Assembly (NCBI RefSeq): GCF_016808335.1
Contig: NC_053140.1
Span: 31,116,586-31,180,585, forward strand
Length of the DNA stretch: 64,000 bases
Direction: 5' to 3'
Origin: Panicum virgatum
Lineage: Eukaryota > Streptophyta > Magnoliopsida > Poales > Poaceae
The position numbers and the translations under genes are program-made. Positions 35,291 to 46,121 of this stretch are shown here, one piece after another (within the stretch, counting starts at the first letter, position 1; each line of letters starts with the position of its first letter). Under the pieces are notes generated by a model. That model saw only the letters and a program-made list of their open reading frames with translations. It searched no databases and had not been told where the DNA came from.

Positions 35291-35964
35291 TTCTCTCTAA
35301 TTCTCTATTTTCTTCTCTATTTCTCTATAAATTCTCTCTAGTTCTCACTATATCTCTATAAATAAAGAAAACACTATATCCATAATTGCATTCTAATAAT
35401 GCCTCTATAAATCAATTCTACTTAATTTATAATAAATAAAACACTATATACATAATATAATTCTAAAAATATCTATATGCATAATTGAATTCTAGTTAAT
35501 ATAAAACAGAATTACATAAACATAAAATTTTAAAAGAAAAAAGAAAATGCCGGCGGCCACACTCACACAGGGCGGGGGAAGCTAGGGCGGCGGCCCTGGA
35601 CAACGAGGCGGAGCTGGCGGCGCAGCGGAGAGGGTGACGACGCGGCGGCGTGCAGTGGAGGCCGCCGGGGGCGGCGAAGACGAGGACGCGCGCGGAGTGG
35701 AGGCCGGGGCGGTGAAGACGATGTGGCACGGGGGAAGGACGGCGGCGCACCGGTGAGCGGCTTGGCGGGGTCGTCGTCCAAGGCGGCCGGGGCGTGGAGG
35801 CGGCGGAGCTCGGGCGGCGCTCTGGGATGGTGGGGGACGTCGACGGTGCTCGGGGACGGCGGCGGAGCAGGAGGCGCGATGAGAGCAGGGGAGACGACGG
35901 CGGCGCGGCGCAGATCAAGAACTGTGCCCAAGTGTTGGAGGAAGGCAGAGGAAGAAGAGACATA

Positions 35965-36137
35965 TATAGGGGCCCCCTTTTTGTCCTGGGTGAAGCCACC
36001 ACCAGGGACAAAAAGGCCCTTTTGTCCCGGGTCGTGGCTCCACCCGGGACAAAAGGTGTTTTTGGGTGGGCCGGGAAAATTCCCAGCCCGCGGCCCACCT
36101 TTAGTCCCGGGTGGATCTACCACCGGGACAAAAGGGG
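35965..36137. repeat. Internal block of CACTA subterminal-type repeats
   Basis: Five to six GGGACAAAA/TTTTGTCCC motifs in both orientations, as at the element ends, lie in the middle of the element next to a GC-rich stretch (35555-35960). No CACTA terminus is visible here. A composite origin or an internal promoter for the second ORF are both possible. Confidence 0.7.
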
Positions 36138-36856
36138 CCTGTTTTTCCTCATTCCCGCCAAATCTTATGTTTGTTTTTGTTTCTTTTTACTTCTCTTTTA
36201 AAATAGGCTTTCATTTGTTAATTCAGTTAATAAAATTATGATTACAAAAATTATGGAACAAAATTTCTTATTTCTATATAAACTTGATACACGTAACAAA
36301 AATAATTAATTTTCATTCAAGTGATTGGGTCAACGAAATATCTAACTTTTTTGAAATCATATTTGTTATTTTGACCATGCAAAAATATATTAGGTGAACA
36401 AATTTTTTCAAACTGTTGCTTTTCGACAGAAAGTGGATTCTATCACGATATTAACGATATTAACGTTTAAAAAGTGAATTTTACATAAAATTAAGCAATT
36501 TCATGATATTAATGAGTAGTGTGTGAGTTTGAGAGATAGTGTGTGTGTTAGTGAGATTGTGTGTGTTAGTGAGAGAGTATAGTGTGTTAATGTGAATGTA
36601 ATTTCATGAAATAAATAAAATTAGTTGAGTAATCTATTATTGAATGAAAAATATAATTGAGTCTGATAATTAAGTGAAAAATATAAAAATGATATATATA
36701 ACACATAAAGTATACTTATACAGTACATATATAATAAAAGTATTCGAATTGCGATTACTTTTTTATACAATAATATAAAATGATTCAAGTACATGAAGGA
36801 TTAGCGGTAACAGACTTTCTCTTAACAAATGTCCCTTGATTATGATCACAGCGCAA

Positions 36857-39800
36857 TTATGGAGCATCATCATTGGCTAGCAGAATGCATGGATCAGCAT
36901 TTACTTCGAAAGGTGGAATGACAACAAAATTATTATATTCTTCTGACAAGTCTATCTTGTCCTCCACTCCAACGATATTTCTCTTTCCTGATAGAACTAT
37001 GTGCCGCTTAGGCTCATCCTTTTGCTTGTTTATCCCCTTCCTTGGTTTGCTGGATATGTCCTTAATGTAGAAAACCTAAGCGACAATCTGGGCTAGGACA
37101 AATGGCTCGTCTCTATACCCAAGATTGGTGAGATCAACTATTGTCATCCCATACTCATCTTTTGTTACCCCTCCTCCAGATAGCTTAACCCATTGGCAAC
37201 GAAATAGATGCACCTTAAAATTGGGACCGTAATCCAGCTCTCATATCTCTTCAATGTAGCCGTAATATGTGTCCTTTTTTCCATTATTGTCCGTGGCATC
37301 CATACGAACACCGCTGTTTTGGTTGGTACTCTTTTTATCTTGGGCTATCGTATAAAATGTGTTTCCATTTATCTCATACCCTTGGTATGTTAAGATATTC
37401 CAAGATGGTCCCCTAGCCAATAAGAACAATTGTTCACTTATATCCATGTTATGCATTAGATGCTTCCGCAACCAGCTGCAGAAAGTGTTCATGTGCTCAC
37501 GTGTAATCCATGTCTCAGACTTTTTCGGGAATTTGGAGAGCAGAATTTTCTTGTGTTCCTCGATATATGGGTCAACCAACGATGATTGTTGAAGAACCGT
37601 ATAATGCGCTTTCTTGAATGAGAAATCATCTGTGCAGACATAAGATTTCTTTCCTAATGTACCCTTTCCAGTTAGTCTCCCCTCATATCGTTATTCGGGG
37701 ACTCCGATCGATTTAAGGTCATCAATAAAGTCAACACAAAAGTCAATGACCTCATCAGTTCCATAGGCACTGGCGATGCTTCCTTCTGGACGAGCTCGAT
37801 TACGAACACATTTCTTGAGTACCCCCATGAACCTTTCAAATGGGAACATGTTGTGTAGAAATATTGGTCCGAGGATATCAATCTCTTTCACAAGGTGCAC
37901 TAGAAGATGTGTCATGATGTTGAAGAAAGATGGTGGAAATATCAGCTCAAAGCCAACAAGACATTGCACCACATCGTTTTGCAGCTTTATCAAATTCTCC
38001 GGGTCAATTATCTTCTGAGAAACTGCTTTGAGGAAGGCACATAGCTTCACGATGGTTAATCGGACGTTATCAGGCAGAATCCCCCGCAGCACAACCGGAA
38101 GAAGTTCGGTCATAAGCACATGGCAGTCATGGGACTTGGGATTTGTAAATTTCTTCTCTGCCAAATTTAAGATTCCTTTTATATTGGGTGAGTATCCAGA
38201 TGGAACCTTTATACTGCTCAAGCAGTCAAGTATGGTTTCTTTCTCTTCCTTGCTAAGAGTATAGCTTGCAGGACTTAAGTATTGTCGTCCATTATCTCGC
38301 TGTTGTGGACGTAAGGCATCTCTGTCGTGGGGTTTCTAGGGGTACCCACAGCCGGGTGGCGGAGCGCACCCGCCTATTCCCCTGTGAGGGAGTACTCGGG
38401 GAAGTACTAGGTGATGGGGCTGAATCTATGCTGAGACAAGGACTCAAGAACACACGATTTAGAGTGGTTCGGGCCGCCGGAGCGTAATACCCTACGTCCA
38501 CTGGGAGATGTTTTGTTCTTGGTGGTGTGTATGAACCTATCCTCTGCTGGCCTTGGCACTCACCCAGCCTGAGGTCTTCTAGCGGCGCCCCCTCCTTTTA
38601 TAGATCAAGGGGGAGCGGATACATTGGACGTTGGGCCCCGACAAGTGGGCCCAACGTGCTGTGCAGCATACTGCGCAGAGTACTTAAAAGACAACAGTGG
38701 TTACGAATCTTTTCCTCCGATATGCGTACTGCTGCTCTTCTGACCCAGGGGGGTCTTCCCTTGTCCCGTCAGCTAGGTGCCCGTTAGAGTAGCGTAGCTT
38801 GCGGCGTGGCCTGCTGAGGCTATTATGTAGGCGTCATAATGGGCGAAACCGAGCCGTCGTATCCATCTGCTATGGCAGACTGGCAGGCGTGGCGTGGGCG
38901 GCGCCAGCGGCTCCACTACCTTGGTAATACGCGATCAATAGTGTCCCCTGGTCAATGAAACGCCTCGCCTTCTGCTACAACAATGCGGACGTCCACCTAC
39001 CACAATGAATGCAGCGGTGGGTGAGGCTTAGTAAGCGGCCTTGTGCCTGTAGACACGTGTCGGCTCCGGACCGCCCCGAGGCAGGGCGTCGACTTCTTCC
39101 CTCAGAGAGGGGTCCGGTCACTATACAGGTGGTCCAGGACCCCATGAGGGGTCCGGGACTCCGCGGGGGTCCGGACTCCTCAGGAGGTCCGGAGCCCCAG
39201 CTACTTGCGTTTGAGTGCCTGCCTCTCCCGGGACACGTGGCGTCTCCGGACCTTCCCCAGTCGTGGAACAGTTCCGGATTGTTGTCGGGGGAACAGGACT
39301 TCGGACCGCAGGGGTCCAGCTGTTTGGATGTAGTCAAGGATAACTACAAAGGCCCTTGCCTAGACATAGCAAGAGGGGGTACCCCAGTCCTGGGGTACCG
39401 ACAATCTCGTTCTTCCATATGTTGCAATTCTTGACGTGGTTCTACTGTATCTTTTGTCTTTCCATACACTCCCAAGAATGCTATCAGGTTGACGCAAAAA
39501 TTCTTCGTGAGGTGCATCACATCAATTGCATGACGAACATCTAACACTTCCCAATATGGTAGCTCCCAAAATATAGATTTCTTCTTCCACATGTGCGCCA
39601 TTCTGTTTTCGTTCGGAACAGGTTGGCTACCAGATCCCTTTCCAAAAATAACTTCCAGATCTTTTACCATATTGAAGACGTCTTTACCACTACAGTGCAT
39701 CGGTTTTGTTCGGTGGTCCGCTTGACCTTTGAAATGCTTGCCCTTCTTTCGTACCGCATGCCTTATGGGAAGAAACCAACGATGGCCCATGTATACAACC

Positions 39801-40954
39801 TTTTTACAGTGAGTCAACCATATATTATCGGTATCATCTAAACAGTGTGTGCATGCTTTGTATCCCTTGTTCGAATGTCCTGACAAGTTACTAAGAGCAG
39901 GCCAGTCATTGATCGTTACGAACAGCAATGCTCGTAGGTTGAAGTTTTCCTGTTTGTATTCATCCCAGATCCGTACACCTTCATCGCCCTAGAGCAATAA
40001 GAGTTCTTCGACCAATGGTCTTAGGTACACATCAATGTCATTTTCAGGCTGCTTTGGACCCGGGATAAGCACTGACATCATGATGAACTTTCGTTTCATG
40101 CAGAGCCATGGTGGAAGATTGTACATACAAAGAGTCACAGGCCAAGTGCTATTACCACTGCTCATCTCACCAAAAGAATTCATTCCATCCTTACTCAAAC
40201 CGAACCTAATGTTTCTCGCATCCAAATCAAATTCAGGGTATGTTCTATCTATTTTTCTCCACTGCGACCCATCAGTGGGGTGTCTCAACATCGAGTCTTT
40301 CTTGCGTTCCTCTTTGTGCCATCGCATCAACTTAGCATTATCTTTATTTCTAAACAGACGCTTCAAACATGGTATTATAGGCGAATACCACTTGACCTTC
40401 GCGGGAACTCTCTTCCGGGGAGGCTCTCCCTCGACATCTCCATGATCATCTTTTCTAATATTGTAACACAATGCACTGCATACGGGACATGCATCCAAAT
40501 TCTCGTACTCGCCTCGGTAGAGGATGCAGTCGTTGGGGCATGCATGTATCTTTTGCACTTCCAATTCTAAATGGCAAACAAGTTGTTTGGCTTCATACGT
40601 TGTGGTAGGCAATTCGTTGTCCTTGGGACAACAACACATAGGTTTTCAACCGTCCTTGCGTTGAAACGCAGAATGCTCTAACGGATTTCTTGCTGGCGCA
40701 GAAGAAGATGGCGGAGCTGAAACCTCCGAGTTTGGTGGTGACGAACCGTAACGCCGCAATAAATCCTCAAGATCAAACGGAGGTTCATCGCCCCTTGCCA
40801 TGCATTCTCTATATTTTTTTTCCAAATAACGGAGCGCTGCCCTATGAAAAGCACTAGATTTTTTGGACCGACGACCTACTCGAGTTGTGCCCTTCTCTCC
40901 AGAAGGACAACGATCACCCCCACCGGCGCCACTCCCTCCAGCTGCTGAAGCCAT
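36857..40954 (-). pseudogene. TNP2-type CACTA transposase, several stops, split by solo LTR
   Basis: Starts MASAAGGSG at 40954 and carries the N-terminal transposase-associated part (RYLEKKYRECMARGDEPPFD). The TNP2 core follows with CPNDCILYRGEY, CPVCSALCYN, NIRFGLSKDGMNSFGEMSS and TLCMYNLPPWLC, then CTHCLDDTDNIWL near 39790-39870 and DVRHAIDVMHLTKNFCVN near 39490-39560. After the inserted LTR come LSPASYTLSKEEKE and the DUF4218-like block (EIDILGPIFLHNMFPFERFM), then DUF4216 (DLTNLGYRDEPFVLAQIVA). The natural stop is TAA at 36857-36859. In-frame premature stops are a TGA at about 40646, TAG 39989-39991, TAA 37691-37693, TGA 37241-37243 and TAG 37076-37078. The gene is dead as it stands. Confidence 0.9.
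38323..39403. mobile_element. Solo LTR nested in the CACTA transposase gene
   Basis: A 1081-bp segment begins TGTCGTGG and ends TACCGACA, giving TG...CA ends. It is flanked by the perfect 5-bp target duplication ATCTC (38318-38322 and 39404-39408). Removing it and one copy of ATCTC rejoins TNP2 in frame between HMEERDA and QQRDNG. It contains repeated GGTCCGGA motifs and a TTTTATAGATC box near 38597. There is no coding sequence, primer site or polypurine tract, so it is read as a solo LTR, superfamily unknown. Confidence 0.9.
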
Positions 40955-41594
40955 ATTTTACTGAAAAATACCTTTATTTTCCACAAAATTATAAATTCTT
41001 ACCATTACAATGCAAATATTATTTACTATTACAATTACAATGATCAGATTAATAACTCTTGCAAATAACAATGAAATCATATACAAAATATACAAATAAT
41101 CCATCACTAGAGTGTGAGCATGAACGAATGCAACACTAGAGTGTCAAAATAATCCATTCATAATACAAAAAATTCTAGTATACTCATTTCATTAATTCAT
41201 TCATGAATACAAAAATCAACTATCTACAATATGGTCATATATACAAGTACATCGCATGAAGTGTCTACACTCATTCTAAAAATTTCTACTATCCACATAC
41301 TCATCTAAATCTAAAAGAAAATCACACCTACATATGCAATCTAAATGTCTAAGAAATGAGCTAGCTACACATTTTCTCTATTTCTAAAGTATGAAATGAG
41401 CTATACAAGCCAAGAAAGAAGAGAAAAATAAGCTCCAAACCTTTAGCGCCGATGGATGGACGGGAGAATCAAAGATCTTCACAAATATGGTGAAGAAATG
41501 AGCAAAAACTCCCCTCTCTCGATCCAAAAACAGTAAGAACAAGTGAGCTGAATGGCTCGGGCGGGGAGAGAGGGAAGGGGATAAGGGGGCCAAG

Positions 41595-41759
41595 GAGTTT
41601 TGTCCCGATTGGAGACACCAACCGGGACAAAAGCGGGGGGGCCCTGTCCCCTCGCTGGCCCGGCTAGCCGTTGGACCCGGGACAAAAGCCACATATTATT
41701 CTGGGTCCAAAAGATGTCGGGACAAATGGCCTAGAACAAAGACCTATTTTATAGTAGTG
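41595..41759. repeat. CACTA right subterminal repeat block
   Basis: Motifs TTTTGTCCCG, ACCGGGACAAAAG, CCGGGACAAAAG and TCGGGACAAATGG precede the 9-bp terminal inverted repeat ATAGTAGTG. Confidence 0.8.
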
Positions 41760-42048
41760 AACACAGATGCCCATGACAGTGCCCCCACCAACTTAAGCGT
41801 TAAGCTTTCTACTATCCCCAAGCTAACGTAGTGGCCTTGCGCTTCGCAATTACACGGTCAACCTTAAAATTTAGGGCCTGTCGTATCTGGCTCATAAGAA
41901 TGCTCTTTATTATCTGTTTTAAATTACCACTATCTTTAAATACCTTCATTTCATATGATTGTTTATTTATTTATCACCTGTGCTATGCCCGAGGTCCAAG
42001 TATCGCATGTGCTTTTCCAATCGATGAAGGTATAATTGCTCTTGCTCT

Positions 42049-42229
42049 TGCTTTCGGTAGGGAGGGTAGCCCGGTTGGCTTAGATGCCAACCTCCGGAAA
42101 AGGATAGCCGGGTTCGAATCCTGGACGGCCCACCTTGGTGGGAGTGAGGGCGTCACCGGCCAGGTGTATCGTAGAGAGAACTTGACTTTCCACTTAAGGT
42201 TTCAATGAACCTGGCCTCTGGCCCTTAAA
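42049..42229 (+). mobile_element. tRNA-derived SINE
   Basis: It has a pol III A box, TGGCTTAGATG (42076-42086), and a perfect B box, GGTTCGAATCC (42111-42121), at tRNA-like spacing. It is flanked by a 17-bp target duplication, ATAATTGCTCTTGCTCT at 42032-42048, and at 42230-42246 the same with one T for C. Body about 181 bp. The family is not identified. Confidence 0.8.
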
Positions 42230-43507
42230 ATAATTGTTCTTGCTCTAGGTGAAAACTAGCACATTTTTCTTCCTAGCTAAAATAGACTACCCAGTATATG
42301 TTTGATATGCTCTGCTAGTAGTGGCGTATAACAAAAGAGATTAAACCTCGTAGGTGTTCTACCCTCCTACTATACATGTAAAGGAAATGATATATGGGAT
42401 AGCTTGTGTATGCTAAATATGCTACAATACCCTCTCTTTTTTTAGGTGTGAGTGTGACTTATGAGCTCCTAGTTATTTCTAATGAAATTTTGCGTGCAGT
42501 GTCACTGCAAGCAAAGCATTATGTTTGCTCTGCCTCGGATCAAATAGAAAGGCATGGATGATCATGGCTAAAGAGACCTAAAGGTGATTATTCTCTGAAC
42601 CCAAACCAGTTCAACAGCAAGTTGTAATTAACTTTAGTGGAATGCTCCCAGAATGTTGAACCAGATGAGGTGGACGAAAATTGGCTTCATCGCAGTGGTA
42701 CCTACACAAGGATTGGGAGAGCAATCATGAATCTGTAACAAATCACACGATAATTGGAGAAACTAGATTGGCTGGAACATGTTATTTATCAAAAACTATC
42801 TTTTGCCTACTTTATTTTGTTTTAATATCTCTTTAGTATTAGATATTTTGTTTTATCCAGATTTGCAGGCATCAAGTGAGAAGTAAAATCAAAGGTGCGA
42901 GGAAAAGGACTGGCTTAAGAAAAAGAGAGGTGCGGTAAAAAAATTAACGGCAAAGAGATGCCGTAAAAAAAGATGAGTTAGAAAAGAAAAAAAAAGAAGT
43001 AATGGGCATATTTTTTTGGGTTGTGGGGGGGGGGGGGGGGTCGGAGGCAATAGGTATAATTCACTGTGTAGTTAACAAGGCGCTACTGATTTGTTAATGT
43101 AAAGATATCATCTAAACCTTTTCTAATTGTGTATATTAAATTACAATTTAAATTGAGAGGAAAAATAATATAAACTTATGCGTAGTGTGTACAATAAACG
43201 GACAAGTTTATATTAGATATTTAACCACTTTCATCCATTCACGAGAAATATAATAGGAAAAGCCGTTCTGCCAAATATTTTTCAAGAGCTCGGCTAACGT
43301 ACGGCCGCCCCAAATTCGGAAAGCCAATTGGTATTGGTGGCACGTTTGGCACGCTTTTCTATCTATTCTATTGGATTTATACTGTTGTATTTTCTTTTTC
43401 CGCACGGCCACAACTTTTCCACCTATGTCCAGCTACTCCCACTCCCACCAGACATATTTGCCAAAAATCCCAACTGATTTGCCAAGGCTGCTTAAGAATG
43501 GCACAAG

Positions 43508-43587
43508 CATCATTCAATTAACTAGCAAACACAAAGCTTTTATCAGGCATCATTCAGTTATCTAGCAAACACAAAGTATTCATCAGG
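43508..43587. repeat. 40-bp tandem repeat, two copies
   Basis: CATCATTCAATTAACTAGCA...TCAGG is repeated at once with a few changes (43508-43547 and 43548-43587), with a partial third start. Confidence 0.75.
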
Positions 43588-44089
43588 CGTCATTCATCAC
43601 CAGGTATGTGGTTTAGGCAAATAAACATCATCATCAGACATCTTAGAACACAAATATCAGGCCGGCAATAGGCAAAATTCATCAGGCAGTTCTAAACATA
43701 CAACATCAAAACCCATCTAAAAACAACACATAAATGACATGCATCATCCTACTTCTTAGAGCACAGATTTCATACCTGCAAAGTTGTATATTTATCTGCC
43801 TACAGATTTTCATTGGGAACTATTTGAATTAGAACAGCAAAATGTACTCAAATATGTATTTTCCAACTGCTAAATACATTTGCTTCTAACTACTCAAAAT
43901 ACCTTCCATTCTGCATTCATGCTCAATACTCTGATGACCTGCAATGTAATGATAGAAAACATAAAAAAAAATCAGAGAACATTTAACTATGTAAGTAATG
44001 GAGGTAAAAAAACATTCCCTAATTAGTAGGTTGAAGAATTATTGTTTGTCTTAGCACTGCTGTATCAACTATTTACTGAAGGCAGCCAT

Positions 44090-44507
44090 AAAAAATGAAT
44101 TGTAAGATACTCAAACAAAATTGCTTAACAAAATATATTGTTATGACTAGATACAACAATATTATTGCTTATTGGGAACCAATATTATTGCCTCTATAGG
44201 ATAAATTAAACAACTATTCAATTCACGACCAAAAGCAAGCAAGTCATGATTAAAAAAAAATATAACCAGCAGTTGCATCACAAAGTTAAAAGCATATCAT
44301 AATAAGCTCCAAACCAATTTAGAATAAATGTAGAAGTAATGTCTTGCCATCTTCTGCTTGATTCACCCAAACTGCTTAAAACAGCATAAACAATAAAAAA
44401 ATGAATTGCGAGATACTCAACAAAATTGCTTAATAAACTATATTGTTATGTCTAGATAGAACAATATTATTGCTTGCTGGGAACCAATATTATTGCCTCT
44501 GTAGAAT
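44090..44507. repeat. 114-bp direct duplication
   Basis: 44090-44203 and 44394-44507 share AATGAATTG, GAGATACTCAA, AAATTGCTTAA and the string GGGAACCAATATTATTGCCT. Spacing is about 304 bp. Confidence 0.8.
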
Positions 44508-46121
44508 AGTTGTATTGATACTCAACATTGAAATGCCTATATGAGACTGAAAGAAGACATAGCTAACCCAATTAAAAAGCTTATGAGTCTTACCAAAATG
44601 CTAGTTGATTTAGCCTAAGTTGCCTAGAAATAAAAAATGCATAGGCTCGACTATGAACAAAGCAAAATGCTGCTAATTTTCCGTCTCAAAGCAATAGTTG
44701 AGCTGTAAATCTCTAATTCAGAACGTAAGCTTGTGGCGCTCCGGACTCAAACAAGAACAAAAAATAATTGTATTCAACTATGTTTAGCAACGCTCCAGAC
44801 TCTAATGTACCTAAAATGACTAGTAATTTCCCTAAACATTGGAGCAACAAGGAGAAACGGAGTTGGGAGGCAACAGCAACAAACCCCAGCTTGTGGCGCG
44901 AAGTAGGTAGCGAGTAGGTTGCACCAGAAGCTGGTGGTGCTCGCCGCGCCGGGCAAGAAGATGGAGAGCGGCTCCATGGCGCCCTGCAACGCCGCCATCC
45001 CAGCTATCCTCGCTGTCCTCCTTCTCACTTGACTCGCCCACCCCCAAACCACAGAGGATAACGAACGCCTTCTTCGAGTAACCACCGTTGCCATGGCTCC
45101 GCGCCCCGCCGTCACTGCCGCACGCCCGCACACCGCTGCTGCCCTCCTGCACACCCTCACGCCGCCGCCTCAGCTCCGTGGTCCGTGCCGCACCGCCATG
45201 GCCCCGCGCGCCGCTATCGCCACGTCTCTACACCCCTGCCGTCGTTGTTCCGCTTGCACGCCGCGGTAGCCGCGGCTCCGAGCGGCACCGCCGCGGGCCC
45301 TCGTGTCGCGGCTATATCTCGATTGCGAGAGAGATGGGAAGAGAGAGAGAATTTGGGGGAGGGGGAGGGAAGGGAGGGAAGGGAGGGAGAAAGAGGGGAC
45401 GAGGAGTAGATGGAGGAGACCTCACCAACACTCATCTCGCAGCTAGCCATCGGAGCAGAGTCGCCCTAGATCTGGAAGGCAGAGCTCAGAGCTCATGGAA
45501 GGGAGGGAAAAAATGGATGCGGGACGAGAAGAGCGAGGAGGACGGAGGGGAAAAGCAAAGTGGGCCCCACCATGTGATGAATGAGTAGAAGCGTGTGTGT
45601 GCTCGCAGCCTGTGCGTATAGAGCGACTAAAATACGGCCGTCCGTCGGGTAGTCATTACCATTTTTCAAAACAGTTTCACACCCACCGGAAAAATTGCTT
45701 CACTAGAGGAGCTAAAAGCCTAAAACCAAAGCTCTTTTCGCAGGGTAGAAAGTGATGGATGATGGATCTATAATCAATGCAATGAATGATCAAAAGGGTC
45801 AACATGGTAGAGGATTATGGACCATTGGCACAACTTTCTTCCATCTCAGAATCACCTTTTATTATCCATCCGTTGCAAATCAAATGGATGATGTATGGAC
45901 TCATTTGCAATACATTCCATCAACCACAACACTTCGAGAGACTAGCAGAGTCCAAACCAAGCACAACACACTTAATTAACTAACACCTACTCGTAATTAA
46001 GCTAAGCTTCACCTTATATTCATTAAAGGTGAGCTGCTGCTAATAAACTACTAGCTAGCTAGATAAACTCAAGCCAACTGCCGCTCTTGTGACTGCCGCC
46101 CAGTCCAGTAGTAGTTGTTCG

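Larger units (their letters stand above)
31797..41759 (-). mobile_element. CACTA (En/Spm) DNA transposon, degraded
   Basis: The left end reads CACTACTACAGAAATG. The right end in reverse complement reads CACTACTATAAAATAGG. Both ends are flanked by the 3-bp target duplication AAC (31794-31796 and 41760-41762), as CACTA elements make. Subterminal inverted motifs CCGGGACAAAAGG/CCTTTTGTCCCGG cluster at both ends. Internal genes on the minus strand are a TNP2-type transposase and a second ORF with a plant-transposase domain and a Ulp1-like tail. Several nonsense codons and a nested solo LTR show it can no longer supply its own transposase. Its ends look intact, so it could still be moved by another copy. 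Confidence 0.95.
42247..46121. other. Intergenic stretch without a recognisable gene
   Basis: AT-rich DNA with a G-run at about 43024-43040, a 40-bp tandem repeat (43508-43587), a 114-bp direct duplication (44090-44203 and 44394-44507) and a GC-rich block at about 44830-45560 with purine-rich GGGAGGGA strings. Open frames in the GC block have no family motifs, and no exon structure is convincing. Confidence 0.5.

Noticed and set aside
38323..39403. A foldback or MULE inserted in TNP2
   Set aside because: TG...CA ends with a 5-bp duplication and no long inverted repeat fit a solo LTR better.
42061..42130. A functional tRNA gene
   Set aside because: A and B boxes are present, but the flanks do not fold into acceptor and anticodon arms that I can see. 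The 17-bp target duplication marks a SINE.
44774..45160. 128-codon minus-strand frame as a gene
   Set aside because: No splice context or family match; the sequence is compositionally biased and next to duplications.
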